Positions 16,743 to 25,985 of a stretch of 49,494 nt of DNA are shown piece after piece. Each line of letters starts with the position of its first letter. The first letter of the stretch is position 1. Below the pieces are notes generated by a model. That model did no database searches. It was not told the DNA's origin and worked only from the letters and a program-made list of their open reading frames with translations. Source of the DNA: Eisenbergiella tayi. Its GTDB lineage: Bacteria; Bacillota; Clostridia; Lachnospirales; Lachnospiraceae. The position numbers and the translations under genes are program-made. The DNA is taken from NCBI RefSeq assembly GCF_001881565.1, contig NZ_MPDJ01000010.1, positions 208,244 to 257,737 of the forward strand. The letters are read 5' to 3'.

Positions 16743-17543
16743 TTATGCGATTTCGATCAAACGGGAAACCTCGCTTCTTTTTGCCACCTGAATCGGGAAA
16801 TCCCCCGCTTTATATTGGGTATCCGACTGGGTAATCTCCAGCTTTACCGTCTCATAGGCCAGCTCCGGCAGGTTGTTTTCTTTGCTCAGATGCCCCAGCA
16901 CAATATACTGAAGCTTATCATGAAGCAGCCGGCTTAACAATCTTCCTGAATTTTCATTGGAAAGATGTCCCCGGTCTCCCAGTATCCGCTGTTTTAAAGG
17001 GTAAGGATAAGGCCCTACCTGAAGCATATTCACATCATGATTCGCTTCCAGAAGGAGGGCATCCATCCCTCTCAGTGATTCTATCGTATAATCATTGTAT
17101 GTGCCCAGATCCGTTATCACACCGATTTTCTGTTTTCCATAAGAGAATCGGTAAGCCACCGGCTCCGCCGCATCATGGGAAATCCGCATGGGATTAACCG
17201 TCATATCCTTTATAGTAAAGCTTTCATCCGCTTTTACCGTCTGGAACAGACCGTCATCTATCGCTCCGAGGCTTCTGCATCCCCGGATGGCATCCAGCGT
17301 TTTAGGAGTCGCATATATGGGAACGTTGTATTTGCGGGAAAACACGCCCAGACCGCTGATGTGGTCACTATGTTCATGAGTCACGAAAATCGCATCCAGC
17401 TCACCGGGACATATTCCCAGGCTGTTGAGCCCTTCCTCCGTCCTCTTTCTGCTGATTCCCACATCCACCAGAACATGTGTGGTATCCGTCCCTACATAAA
17501 TGCAGTTTCCGCTGCTGCCGCTGGCAATGCTGCACAGTCTCAT
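16743..17543 (-). CDS. Metallo-beta-lactamase-fold hydrolase, YycJ/WalJ-like
   Basis: A 266-residue MBL-fold protein. N-terminal CSIASGSSGNCIYVGTD and the metal site THEHSDHISGL are characteristic of the YycJ (WalJ) group, proposed to act as nucleases or in cell-wall/DNA coordination in Firmicutes. Later ligands: the His of SHDAAEP, LLEANHD and the late LGHLSKENN. The ribosome site AAGGAG precedes the ATG. No WalRK genes are adjacent, so a wal link is not supported here. The 104-bp gap to coaE holds nothing identified. Confidence 0.88.
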   Translation of the reverse strand: MRLCSIASGSSGNCIYVGTDTTHVLVDVGISRKRTEEGLNSLGICPGELDAIFVTHEHSDHISGLGVFSRKYNVPIYATPKTLDAIRGCRSLGAIDDGLFQTVKADESFTIKDMTVNPMRISHDAAEPVAYRFSYGKQKIGVITDLGTYNDYTIESLRGMDALLLEANHDVNMLQVGPYPYPLKQRILGDRGHLSNENSGRLLSRLLHDKLQYIVLGHLSKENNLPELAYETVKLEITQSDTQYKAGDFPIQVAKRSEVSRLIEIA

Positions 17544-17647
17544 AATCTTTTTAACTCCTTATCTTTCGCCCTGTCCATTTTATATCCATGTACTAATATG
17601 CCATATCCTGATCATTCTTGCAAGGGAAAAAAGCCATCCATGCAAAA

Positions 17648-18241
17648 TCAAGCTTTCTTAAGCGCATTTTCCAGCTGCGCATAGGTTTCCTGCAAATCTC
17701 CGTTATTTTCAATGACCCTGATGCAGTTCCTGCGGAATTCTTCCTCAGACAGCTGGCTGGCAAAAATCCGGTCAATCTTTTCATCCGTATAGTTTCTGCT
17801 TTCCTTAAGACGCCTGCGCCTGATATCCGCATCGGCATGGATATACCAGAGTTCGTCCGCAACTTTTCCATATCCCTCTTCAATCAGCAGCGCCGCTTCC
17901 AGAAAAAAAAATGCAATACGTCCCGTTTTTCTTTCCTTATCCACTTCCTGTAATATGTATACTTTCACTGCAGGATGGATGATCGCGTTCACTTTGGCGA
18001 GCAGTTCCCTGTCCGCAAAAATTAGGGCAGCCATTTTTCCCTTGTCTATCCTGCCCTCTGCGTCCAGAACTCCTTCACCTAATAATTCCACAAGCTGCCC
18101 GTAACATTCTTGTCCGGGCAGCTTCACTTCATTTGCCACATCATCCGCCAGCAGGATACGGCAGCTGCAGTGAGAAGCCAGATAGGAAAGCACCTGGGTC
18201 TTTCCCGCTCCTACGCCGCCGGTAATACCAATCAGCTTCAT
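17648..18241 (-). CDS. coaE: Dephospho-CoA kinase
   Basis: Phosphorylates dephospho-CoA in the last step of CoA synthesis. Start at 18241 (MKLIGITGGVGAGKTQVL): the Walker A GGVGAGKT lies at residues 8-15; LLADDVANEVK supplies the substrate-binding Asp; IHPAVK and the C-terminal NNGDLQETYAQL are conserved. 197 residues, normal length. It follows polA by 16 bp; polA-coaE adjacency is common in Firmicutes. Confidence 0.96.
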   Translation of the reverse strand: MKLIGITGGVGAGKTQVLSYLASHCSCRILLADDVANEVKLPGQECYGQLVELLGEGVLDAEGRIDKGKMAALIFADRELLAKVNAIIHPAVKVYILQEVDKERKTGRIAFFFLEAALLIEEGYGKVADELWYIHADADIRRRRLKESRNYTDEKIDRIFASQLSEEEFRRNCIRVIENNGDLQETYAQLENALKKA

Positions 18242-18257
18242 TTTAAATCCGCTCCTC

Positions 18258-20906
18258 TTATTTTGCTTCGTACCAGTTTTTCCCCGTATGAAGATCAATT
18301 TCCAGAGATACCGCCAGATCCGCAGCGTTTTTCATTTCTTTTTCCATTATGGCGGCAACCTGTTCCAGTTCATCCTGCGCCGTTTCCACCAACAGTTCAT
18401 CATGGATCTGGAGAATCAGTCTGGACTTCAGATTTTCCTCTTTCAGCCGCTTCCATACACGTATCATGGCAATTTTAATGATGTCCGCCGCAGTTCCCTG
18501 TATCGGGGCATTCATAGCCACTCTCTCCCCGAAGGAACGCTGCATAAAATTACTGGACTTCAGTTCAGGCACCGGCCTTCTTCTTCCAAACATGGTAATA
18601 GAATAACCATTCTCCTTCGCCTTCTCCACTTCTTCATCCAGGAATTCCTTCACCTTGGGGTAGGTTTTGAAATACTCCTCTATATACTGGGATGCCTCTT
18701 TTCTGGAAATGCTCAAATCCTGGCTTAAACCGAAAGAGCTGATCCCATATACGATTCCGAAATTAACCGCCTTGGCATTCCTTCTCTGCAGATCCGTCAC
18801 CTGCTCAAAAGGCGTGTGGAACACCTTGGATGCCGTAATTCTGTGGATATCCGCATCGGAACGGTATGCTTCAATCAGCTGTTCATCCCCTGACATATGG
18901 GCGAGAACACGCAGCTCTATCTGAGAATAATCCGCATCGGTAAACAGATAGCCTTCCTTCGGCACAAAAACCTTCCGGATAAGCCTTCCCAGCTCCATAC
19001 GCATGGGAATATTCTGAAGGTTCGGCTCTGTGGAGCTGATTCTTCCGGTTGCCGTAATTGTCTGGTTCAGGGTGGTATGAATCCGGTTATTTTCTCCGAT
19101 ATATACCGCCAGGCCGTCGGCATAGGTGGATTTCAGCTTCGCCAGTCCTCTATATTCCAATATCTCCGATACAATGGGGAATTCCGGCGCCAGCTTTTCC
19201 AGAACATCCGCCGCTGTGGAATAGCCTGTCTTTGTTTTCTTTCCTCCGGGAAGCTTCATTTTCTCAAAAAGAACTTCTCCCAGCTGCTTCGGCGAATTGA
19301 TATTAAAATCTTCTCCAGCCTGCTTATGAATGGAATTTTCCAGTTCATTGATTCGGTCTACCAGCGCATCCCCATAGGCCTTCAATTCCTCTGGGCGTAC
19401 TTCCACCCCTTCTTTTTCCATTTCATGAAGGACCCTGGTCAGAGGCATCTCTATCTCACGGAACAGATTTTCCATCTCTGTTTCCTGTAATTTTTCCTGA
19501 AGGAGCGGCTGTGCAAGGAAAATGGTATAAACGGCAAAACCCGCATATTCCTGAAATGCCTCTTCTTTTTCCTGTGCCGCCTTCGTCAGGGAAAGCTTCT
19601 CCAGAAGCTGCTGACGGCTCTGGATCATAAGCCCCAGCTGCTCATTGGCTATATCCTCGATGCTATAATCATTTTTCAACGGATTCAGCAGATAAGCGGC
19701 AATCAGCACATCAAAAAACTGCCCTGTCTCCTCCTGGTTCAGATATGCATACTGCGGTTTGATCTGAAAGGTCGAAAGTTTAGTTCCTTTATCGGCCAGT
19801 TCGGCCAGCTTTCCTGTCAGGTATTCTTTGGTCAGGAAGCCCTGAGACCGTAAAATCCATATCTTATCCGGTGCCGCCGCCAAAGCCAGCGCTGCAAAAT
19901 CCTCATCTTTACCGCTGTCCTCCAGTACCAGAAATGCCGCTCTCTCCGCCTTACCCGCTTCCGCAAATGCAGTTTCAGCTTCCGTGAGATCGGATGTCAT
20001 GAAGAAAGAATCCTTCTGGCTGTTTTGGGTAACCGCCTCCTCTTCAAAACGCCCGAGCAGATTTTTAAATTCCAGCTGTTTAAACAACGTATATGCCTCC
20101 GGTGTAAATAAGTCCTGCATGCTCACCATGTCCCAGGTTACGTCCAGATCACAATCTGTATGGATCGTTGCAAGGACCTTGCTTAGATCCGCCAGCTCCT
20201 TGTTTTCAGCAAGAGATTCGCGGATACTTTTTTTGCTTATATCATCCAGATGAGCATATATATTATCCAGGGAACCGTACTGTACCATGAGTTCCGTCGC
20301 AGTCTTGGGCCCTACCTTGGGAACCCCCGGAATATTATCGGAAGAATCGCCCATCAGCGCCTTCAGTTCAATAAACTGTACCGGAGTTACCTGATACGCG
20401 TCCTCCACATCTTTTGCATAATAATCCTCGATTTCCGTCTTTCCGCCCTTGGTTTTGGGAATCCGGATTTTTATATGGTCACTGGCAATCTGAAGAAGAT
20501 CCCTGTCACCCGATACCAGGGCAACCTCCATCCCATCCTTTTCCCCCTTCTTCGCCAGGGTTCCCAGGATATCATCCGCCTCAAGACCTGCCTTTTCCAC
20601 AGTACAAACTCCCATAGCCTTCAGCACTTCCTTAATAACAGGCACCTGCTCCCGCAGCTCCTCGGGCATGGGCTTTCTTGTCCCCTTATACTCCTTATAA
20701 AGCTCATGCCGGAATGTAGGCGCATGTACATCAAAAGCCACCGCCAGGAATTCAGGCTTTTCTTCCTCCAGTATTTTAAACATAATATTCAGGAAGCCAT
20801 AAACCGCATTGGTATGAAGCCCCTGCGCATTACTCAAATCAGGCACACCATAGAACGCTCTGTTCAGTATGCTGTGCCCGTCAATCAGAACCATTTTTTT
20901 ACTCAT
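18258..20906 (-). CDS. polA: DNA polymerase I
   Basis: An 882-residue family A polymerase for repair and Okazaki-fragment processing. The N-terminal 5' nuclease has DGHSILNRAFYG, EADDILGTLAKK, SGDRDLLQIA and the helix-hairpin-helix GVPKVGPKTA. The polymerase part has motif A DYSQIELRVLAHMSGDEQL, motif B with RRNAKAVNFGIVYGIS and motif C QIHDELLVE (about 833-841). In the middle domain (about 310-470) the metal-binding acids of the 3'-5' exonuclease are not visible; FLVLED stands where the first DxE motif is expected. Proofreading is therefore probably absent, as in Bacillus. Its start overlaps the upstream zinc-finger gene by 4 bp. Confidence 0.97.
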   Translation of the reverse strand: MSKKMVLIDGHSILNRAFYGVPDLSNAQGLHTNAVYGFLNIMFKILEEEKPEFLAVAFDVHAPTFRHELYKEYKGTRKPMPEELREQVPVIKEVLKAMGVCTVEKAGLEADDILGTLAKKGEKDGMEVALVSGDRDLLQIASDHIKIRIPKTKGGKTEIEDYYAKDVEDAYQVTPVQFIELKALMGDSSDNIPGVPKVGPKTATELMVQYGSLDNIYAHLDDISKKSIRESLAENKELADLSKVLATIHTDCDLDVTWDMVSMQDLFTPEAYTLFKQLEFKNLLGRFEEEAVTQNSQKDSFFMTSDLTEAETAFAEAGKAERAAFLVLEDSGKDEDFAALALAAAPDKIWILRSQGFLTKEYLTGKLAELADKGTKLSTFQIKPQYAYLNQEETGQFFDVLIAAYLLNPLKNDYSIEDIANEQLGLMIQSRQQLLEKLSLTKAAQEKEEAFQEYAGFAVYTIFLAQPLLQEKLQETEMENLFREIEMPLTRVLHEMEKEGVEVRPEELKAYGDALVDRINELENSIHKQAGEDFNINSPKQLGEVLFEKMKLPGGKKTKTGYSTAADVLEKLAPEFPIVSEILEYRGLAKLKSTYADGLAVYIGENNRIHTTLNQTITATGRISSTEPNLQNIPMRMELGRLIRKVFVPKEGYLFTDADYSQIELRVLAHMSGDEQLIEAYRSDADIHRITASKVFHTPFEQVTDLQRRNAKAVNFGIVYGISSFGLSQDLSISRKEASQYIEEYFKTYPKVKEFLDEEVEKAKENGYSITMFGRRRPVPELKSSNFMQRSFGERVAMNAPIQGTAADIIKIAMIRVWKRLKEENLKSRLILQIHDELLVETAQDELEQVAAIMEKEMKNAADLAVSLEIDLHTGKNWYEAK

Positions 20907-21226
20907 ATAAATACCACCGTTGTCATAACCAGAATCACTATCAGCATGGCGATCACTTCAAAATAATATAATCCCCGCTGCAGTCTCTGGCGTATTTTTA
21001 CATGGCTTTCCGCCATTTGAAGTCTTGCGGACAGTTCATCATTTAAATTAAAAGCATCCCCGTCCTCCAGACGTTCCATTCCCACCGTAACCAGGAACTG
21101 AATACTGAGCTCCTCTTTACAGGATGGACACTTCTTCACATGCTCCAGGAACTGCTTTGCCGCCCTGGTTTCCATTTCTCCCTTAATAAAATCAGGTATC
21201 AGTTTTTCAGCCTGCTTACAATCCAT
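20903..21226 (-). CDS. Small zinc-finger (zf-HC2-like) membrane protein
   Basis: A 107-residue protein starting MDCKQAEKLIPDFIKGEM, with Cys3 and HVKKCPSCKEE (His29-x3-Cys33-x2-Cys36), the pattern of anti-sigma-factor zinc domains (ZAS). A single hydrophobic segment closes the protein (about residues 88-107). No sigma factor gene is adjacent. The stop overlaps the polA start (ATGA), so translation may be coupled to polA. Anti-sigma function is a family-based guess; a membrane-anchored zinc domain is what is seen. Confidence 0.8.
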   Translation of the reverse strand: MDCKQAEKLIPDFIKGEMETRAAKQFLEHVKKCPSCKEELSIQFLVTVGMERLEDGDAFNLNDELSARLQMAESHVKIRQRLQRGLYYFEVIAMLIVILVMTTVVFI

Positions 21227-21348
21227 CCGGACGGCCTCCTTCCTTTGCGCATATCATCCATGTGGAAAGGAAACCTATATATAGTTTCCTCCGCTCTTAT
21301 ATTAATATATACTAAAATTACCAGATATAAAAGATTTTTCTTAAAAAG

Positions 21349-21403
21349 ACAAAAAAATAAGAGAGTAACCTCAGAAAATAAAGTATTCCTCTCTTATGTA
21401 ATA
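21349..21403 (-). terminator. Terminator after the coiled-coil gene
   Basis: ATAAGAGAG and CTCTCTTAT arms (about 21357-21402) are followed on the minus strand by TTTTTTT. They lie between the stop at 21415 and the zinc-finger gene start at 21226; nothing else is recognised in the gap. Confidence 0.82.
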
Positions 21404-21414
21404 TAAAAACAGTA

Positions 21415-21756
21415 CTATGCAAAACTGTTTACTTTATCTTTCATACGGCGCATTTCGTTTTCCAATGTATTAACACGGATAATAAGCATTTCTTTTTCAT
21501 TTTCCACCTTTAATGCCTCGTCAAGCTTGCGTGAAAGATCCTGATGCCCTTCGGCAACTCTTCTTATATTGGGGCCTATTTCATTTTCCAGTGTCAAACG
21601 AATATCAGTCACGCCATTTTCCAACTTCATAAGACGATTATCCAGCTGTGTAAAGCGATCATCCATTTGTGAAAAACGATCATCCATCTGCATAAACCGT
21701 TCATCCATAGCCCCCATTTGCTTCAGCAATAAATCAAGTTTTTCAGAATCTGTCAT
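21415..21756 (-). CDS. Small coiled-coil protein, unknown function
   Basis: A 113-residue soluble, highly charged protein. Residues about 18-48 contain repeated heptad-like units (MDERFMQ, MDDRFSQ, MDDRFTQ, LDNRLMK), followed by a long predicted helix to the end (LENEMRRMKDKVNSFA). This pattern predicts a coiled-coil oligomer. The start ATG follows a strong AGGAGGT ribosome site. It has its own terminator and stands apart from nagA. No enzymatic motif; no function proposed. Confidence 0.75.
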   Translation of the reverse strand: MTDSEKLDLLLKQMGAMDERFMQMDDRFSQMDDRFTQLDNRLMKLENGVTDIRLTLENEIGPNIRRVAEGHQDLSRKLDEALKVENEKEMLIIRVNTLENEMRRMKDKVNSFA

Positions 21757-21899
21757 AAGCTATACCTCCTATATGCATATAGTAACATAATCAAAAGATA
21801 AAGTCTATTCCGTTATTACTATCCATTCAGAACACAATTACAGTTCAGACAGGCCTGAACCGTTAAACATACAGCCAATAAAATCATAGCGCAATAGGC

Positions 21900-21929
21900 C
21901 GGATGCCGTACATAAAAGCACGGCATCCG
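21900..21929. terminator. Hairpin downstream of nagA
   Basis: A perfect 10-bp stem CGGATGCCGT / ACGGCATCCG with a 10-nt loop lies 25 bp past the nagA stop. There is no T-run on the minus strand, so termination strength is doubtful. It marks the end of the amino-sugar operon. The remaining ~140 bp to the coiled-coil gene hold only its likely start region. Confidence 0.5.
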
Positions 21930-21953
21930 TATGATTTACAGCTTTATTATCTG

Positions 21954-23093
21954 TTACAGCATCTTCTTCCCTCTGCAGTAGGTCTGAACCACATCGTAGT
22001 TGTCTTCCAACACCACAATATCCGCATCGTATCCTACCACCAGTTTCCCCTTTCGTTCATCCACTCCGAGACATCTGGCAGGGTTGAGCGTACAGGAATT
22101 AATAGCAGCATCCAGAGGAACCAGGGCTTTTTCCACCAGAATCTTAAGTCCCTTATTCATATTCAATGTGCTTCCTGCAATTGTATCGGTCCCCTTCAGT
22201 CTGGCGAGTCCGTCTTCCCCAATTTCAATATCATGGCCTCCCAGCTGATAGCTGCCGCCCGGAGGGCAGTGCTTTGCACGGAGCGAATCACTTACCATAA
22301 TTCCATAATCCCTGCCCTTGGCCTGGAAATAGTTATTTAATGCCGCCAGATGGGAATGACAGCCATCGCAGATGATTTCACCGTAAATATCCCTTACACG
22401 GAAAGCAGCACCCACAAGTCCCGGCTTTCTGTGATGATAAGGTGTCATTCCGTTATAAACATGGGTCATGCTGGTCGCACCATTGGCAATACCCAGCATA
22501 GCCTGCTCATAAGTCGCAGAGGAATGCCCCATACTCACTACAACACCGGTTTCCCGGCAGTGTCTGGTAAGAGCAAAATTCCTGTCATGTTCAGGGGCCA
22601 TGGTAATATATTTGATCAGGCCTTCCGCCGCTTCCTGGTACATTTTAAACTGCTCTACAGCCGCGGTGGCAATAGCCTCAGGAGGCTGGGCCCCCTTATA
22701 TTCCATGTCCAGATAAGGGCCTTCAAAATGAACACCCAGGATTTCCGCGCCTTCATAGCCTTCCTTAACTACGGCCGCAACATTTCTCAACGCTTCGGTC
22801 AGGACCTCCGGCATCTGCGTTACCGTAGTGGGGAGGATAGCCGTTACACCCTCTTCAGGAATACGTTTCATCCAGTCACGCAGTCCTTCCGGTTCGGCGT
22901 CATTCGTATCAAAACCATAAGCTCCATGGGTATGCACATCTATAAAACCGGGAAGGATACGCTTTTCGCCATAATCCTCATCCGCTTCTTTTGTACCATA
23001 AGGAAGGATGTCCGTTATTTTTCCGTCATTTACTTCCAGCTGCATGGCGAGAAACTGTCCGGCTATCCATACCTGCTTGCTTTGTATTATCAT
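21954..23093 (-). CDS. nagA: N-acetylglucosamine-6-phosphate deacetylase
   Basis: Removes acetate from GlcNAc-6-P (379 residues). Amidohydrolase landmarks: FIDVHTHGAYGFD, HFEGPYLDMEYKGA (metal Glu), VVSMGHSSATYE and THVYNGMTPYHHRKPG (metal His), ICDGCHSHL and the late GSTLNMNKGLK. ATG follows GGAGG. Last gene of the operon; its product goes to NagB. The acetate set free can feed the AckA-Pta pair elsewhere in the window. Confidence 0.96.
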   Translation of the reverse strand: MIIQSKQVWIAGQFLAMQLEVNDGKITDILPYGTKEADEDYGEKRILPGFIDVHTHGAYGFDTNDAEPEGLRDWMKRIPEEGVTAILPTTVTQMPEVLTEALRNVAAVVKEGYEGAEILGVHFEGPYLDMEYKGAQPPEAIATAAVEQFKMYQEAAEGLIKYITMAPEHDRNFALTRHCRETGVVVSMGHSSATYEQAMLGIANGATSMTHVYNGMTPYHHRKPGLVGAAFRVRDIYGEIICDGCHSHLAALNNYFQAKGRDYGIMVSDSLRAKHCPPGGSYQLGGHDIEIGEDGLARLKGTDTIAGSTLNMNKGLKILVEKALVPLDAAINSCTLNPARCLGVDERKGKLVVGYDADIVVLEDNYDVVQTYCRGKKML

Positions 23094-23147
23094 ATCATTA
23101 TCCTCCTAGAATGCTTTATTCCAGCCACATAAGTAAGGAATGTTCTG

Positions 23148-23873
23148 TCAGATTCCGGAAAGCGCCGCCTCATCTGCAACTACAACCACATCATTATGAA
23201 GCTGGAGAACAGATGCAGGAACCTGAGGCTTTACCGGTCCGAAAAATGCCTTCTTAACGATCTCAGCCTTATCTTCCCCGCTTACAACCACAAGAACCTT
23301 TTTAGCCTGCATAATCGTTTTAATCCCCATAGTATATGCCTGTTTGGGAACTTCATCATAGGAAGCGAAGAAACGCTGGTTCGCCTTAATGGTGGACTCT
23401 GTCAAATCCACACAATGGGTTTCCAGTTCGAAGCTGTCAGCGGGTTCATTAAAGCCGATATGTCCGTTATGGCCCAGGCCAAGAAGCTGAAGATCAATTC
23501 CTCCCACAGACGCGATCACCTTATTGTAATCATCACATGCCTTCGCGCTGTCCGGCTCCGTTCCGTCAGGAAGATGGGTTCTTTCCTTATTAATATTTAC
23601 ATGTTTGAAAAGATTGTCATTCATAAAATAATAGTAGCTCTGGTCATTATCTCTGGTCAGCCCCTTGTATTCATCCAGATTAACAGAGGTAACCTCGGAG
23701 AAGTCCAGATCCCCTTTATTGTACCATTCCACAAGCTGCTTATAGGTCCCGACAGGCGTGGAACCGGTAGCAAGCCCCAGTACACAATCCGGCTTGATAA
23801 TAACCTGTGCGGAAATAATATTTGCCGCTTTCCTGCTCATGTCCATATAATCCTTAGCTTTAATAATTTTCAT
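23148..23873 (-). CDS. nagB: Glucosamine-6-phosphate deaminase
   Basis: Converts glucosamine-6-P to fructose-6-P and ammonia, the entry to glycolysis. 241 residues, the short Bacillus-type form without the long C-terminal allosteric tail. LGLATGSTPVGTYKQLV (phosphate loop), TSVNLDEYKGL (catalytic Asp) and LGLGHNGHIGFNEPA (catalytic Asp-His) are conserved. AAGGAG precedes the ATG. It follows the PTS gene after 208 bp that contains a hairpin, and precedes nagA by 54 bp. Confidence 0.97.
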   Translation of the reverse strand: MKIIKAKDYMDMSRKAANIISAQVIIKPDCVLGLATGSTPVGTYKQLVEWYNKGDLDFSEVTSVNLDEYKGLTRDNDQSYYYFMNDNLFKHVNINKERTHLPDGTEPDSAKACDDYNKVIASVGGIDLQLLGLGHNGHIGFNEPADSFELETHCVDLTESTIKANQRFFASYDEVPKQAYTMGIKTIMQAKKVLVVVSGEDKAEIVKKAFFGPVKPQVPASVLQLHNDVVVVADEAALSGI

Positions 23874-24014
23874 TTTTACTGCTCCTTCTCAATGTATTTA
23901 GTATATACGTTTCCCTTATATTATAAACTATTATACAGCCAGTCTCCAGACTGTTCTATGTACAATCCGGTCTTTTTTTAACCATATTTGTCCAAAAAGT
24001 CTTTATAACCAAAT

Positions 24015-24042
24015 TCGGAAGCTCCTGTTACGGAGCTTCCGA
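24015..24042 (-). terminator. Hairpin between the PTS gene and nagB
   Basis: TCGGAAGCTCC / GGAGCTTCCGA, 11 perfect pairs with a 6-nt loop, placed 40 bp past the EIICB stop. The following minus-strand bases AATTTGG lack a real T-run. It could be a weak terminator, a processing site or an mRNA-stabilising 3' hairpin that sets a lower nagBA level. Confidence 0.55.
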
Positions 24043-24081
24043 CTGTGCTAGGCAGGAAAATTTGGGTTCTGTATGCTTTTA

Positions 24082-25539
24082 TTAAAGCATTTTCTTCATT
24101 TCATCCGCTACGAACTGAACCTTGGTTCCTACAATTACCTGAACGGATGTCTTGCTGGGTCTGATAATACCCGCAACACCGGCTGATTTGATTTTCTTCT
24201 CATCCACCTTGGTGTAATCATTGATTTCGAAACGAAGTCTGGTAATACAGTTATCCAGAGACTTCACATTTTCTTTACCGCCAATTCCTTCAAGAACAAC
24301 CTTGGCAACTGCTGTAAAGTCGTTGTTTGACAGAACCACGCTCTTTTCGGCTTCCAGGTCATCATCTTCACGGCCAGGTGTCTTAAGGTTGAATTTGGTA
24401 ATAACAAAACGGAAGATTACATAGTACAGGATACCTACTACGATACCTATCGGGAGCACTAACCAGGGATTCTCGGCCAAAGGCGTAAAGGAACTCAATA
24501 CAAGGTCAATGGCGCCGCCGGAGAAGGAGAAACCTGCTCTGACAGGAAGCGCTACGGTAATACCTGCGGTAATACCAGCTAACAATGCATGAACGAGATA
24601 CAGTCCGGGAGCCAGGAACATGAAAGAGAATTCGATAGGCTCTGTTACACCGGTGAAGAAAGAACAGAATGCTGCAGATGCAAGCAGACCATAAACTACT
24701 TTCTTCTTATTGGATTTAGCTGTATGATACATCGCCAGACAGGCAGCAGGAAGACCAAACATCATGAACGGGAAGAATCCTGTCATGTACATACCAGTCT
24801 GTCCGTAAGTACCTGTATTTCCCCAGAAGTTTCCGAGGTCATTAATTCCTGCAACGTCGAACCAGAATACGGAGTTCAATGCATGATGCAGACCGAAAGG
24901 AATCAGCAGACGGTTGAAGAATGCATAAATACCTGCACCTACAGCGCCCATTCCCAGGAAACTTTCTCCCAGTTTAACCAAACCGCCAAACAGCAGAGGC
25001 CATATAAAGAACAATATTGCGGAAGCAAGGATAGAGAACATAGCCGTTACAATTGCAACCGCACGCTTGCCGCTGAAGAAAGAAAGTGCATCGGGAAGCT
25101 TGGTTCCTTTGAATTTATTATAGCATGTTGCACCAATCAGACCGGCCAGGATACCGACAAACTGGTTATTGATTTTGGCGAATGCAGGATCTGCATCCGC
25201 ACCGGTCAGACCTGCTACTGTGCCGGAGCTGAGCAGTGTGGTAATCATCAGGAAAGATACCAGACCTGCCAGACCTGCGGTACCGTCATTATCATCAGAC
25301 ATACCGACAGCGACACCAATGGCAAAAAGCCATGCCATATTATCAATCAGAGCACCACCGGCTTTAATCAGGAATAAACCGATTGTATAGGCAACACCGC
25401 CTGCTGTAAAGCCCGCAACCTCACCAGCCATAGCGGCAGGTGCCAAAATGTACCCAACGCCCATCAGGATACCACAAACCGGCAGACAAGCAACCGGCAG
25501 CATCAAGGACTTACCTAATCTTTGCAAATACTTCATCAT
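24082..25539 (-). CDS. nagE: PTS EIICB, N-acetylglucosamine type
   Basis: A 485-residue membrane permease of the glucose/GlcNAc PTS family. The EIIC domain (about 1-380) begins LGKSLMLPVACLPVCGILMG and holds IPFGLHHALNSVFWFD and FFTGVTEPIEFSFMFLAP, typical of this family. The EIIB domain at the C-terminus has the phosphorylated Cys in LDNCITRLRFEIND. EIIA is not fused but encoded upstream. Specificity for GlcNAc is inferred from the adjoining nagB and nagA; glucosamine is also possible. The 95-bp gap to ptsH has two small inverted repeats of unclear role. Confidence 0.92.
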   Translation of the reverse strand: MMKYLQRLGKSLMLPVACLPVCGILMGVGYILAPAAMAGEVAGFTAGGVAYTIGLFLIKAGGALIDNMAWLFAIGVAVGMSDDNDGTAGLAGLVSFLMITTLLSSGTVAGLTGADADPAFAKINNQFVGILAGLIGATCYNKFKGTKLPDALSFFSGKRAVAIVTAMFSILASAILFFIWPLLFGGLVKLGESFLGMGAVGAGIYAFFNRLLIPFGLHHALNSVFWFDVAGINDLGNFWGNTGTYGQTGMYMTGFFPFMMFGLPAACLAMYHTAKSNKKKVVYGLLASAAFCSFFTGVTEPIEFSFMFLAPGLYLVHALLAGITAGITVALPVRAGFSFSGGAIDLVLSSFTPLAENPWLVLPIGIVVGILYYVIFRFVITKFNLKTPGREDDDLEAEKSVVLSNNDFTAVAKVVLEGIGGKENVKSLDNCITRLRFEINDYTKVDEKKIKSAGVAGIIRPSKTSVQVIVGTKVQFVADEMKKML

Positions 25540-25634
25540 AATTAAAATTGCCCCCTTCTTTTTCTGTTCTGCCCTAGCTACAGAACTTTTTCTTTATTCA
25601 AAAGGAATTCTCTTTCCTTTAGAATACAACTTGT

Positions 25635-25892
25635 TTACAGGTTCTCTTTCATGAAGGCTTCCAGCGCCTGTGCCGCAGCATCTTCATCCGGTCCTTCTAT
25701 AGTAAAAGTAACAGTCTGGCCCTGTTTCACGGCCATCATCATCAGGGACATAATTTTCTTTGCGTCCCCCTTCTTGGTTCCGTTATCCACGGAAACTGTG
25801 CTGGCAAATTCTGCAGCCTTCTTTACCAGAAGACCCGCAGGCCTTGCATGGATTCCCAGCTCGTCAGTGATCGTATACTTAAATTCTTTCAT
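25635..25892 (-). CDS. ptsH: Phosphocarrier protein HPr
   Basis: An 85-residue HPr: the phosphorylated His15 is in GIHARPAG, and the regulatory Ser region is in KKIMSLMMMAV. It takes phosphate from Enzyme I and passes it to EIIA. The conserved Ser suggests it could also serve in HPr kinase/CcpA catabolite control, as is usual in Firmicutes. It lies within the amino-sugar operon, downstream of ptsI. Confidence 0.97.
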   Translation of the reverse strand: MKEFKYTITDELGIHARPAGLLVKKAAEFASTVSVDNGTKKGDAKKIMSLMMMAVKQGQTVTFTIEGPDEDAAAQALEAFMKENL

Positions 25893-25985
25893 GTACGTCT
25901 GTCTCCCTTCTTCATATTTTTATCAAAACCACTCTCCGTTTATTCCGGAATTGTGGCAGATACCTTTTTCAGCAGTTCTTCAGGC

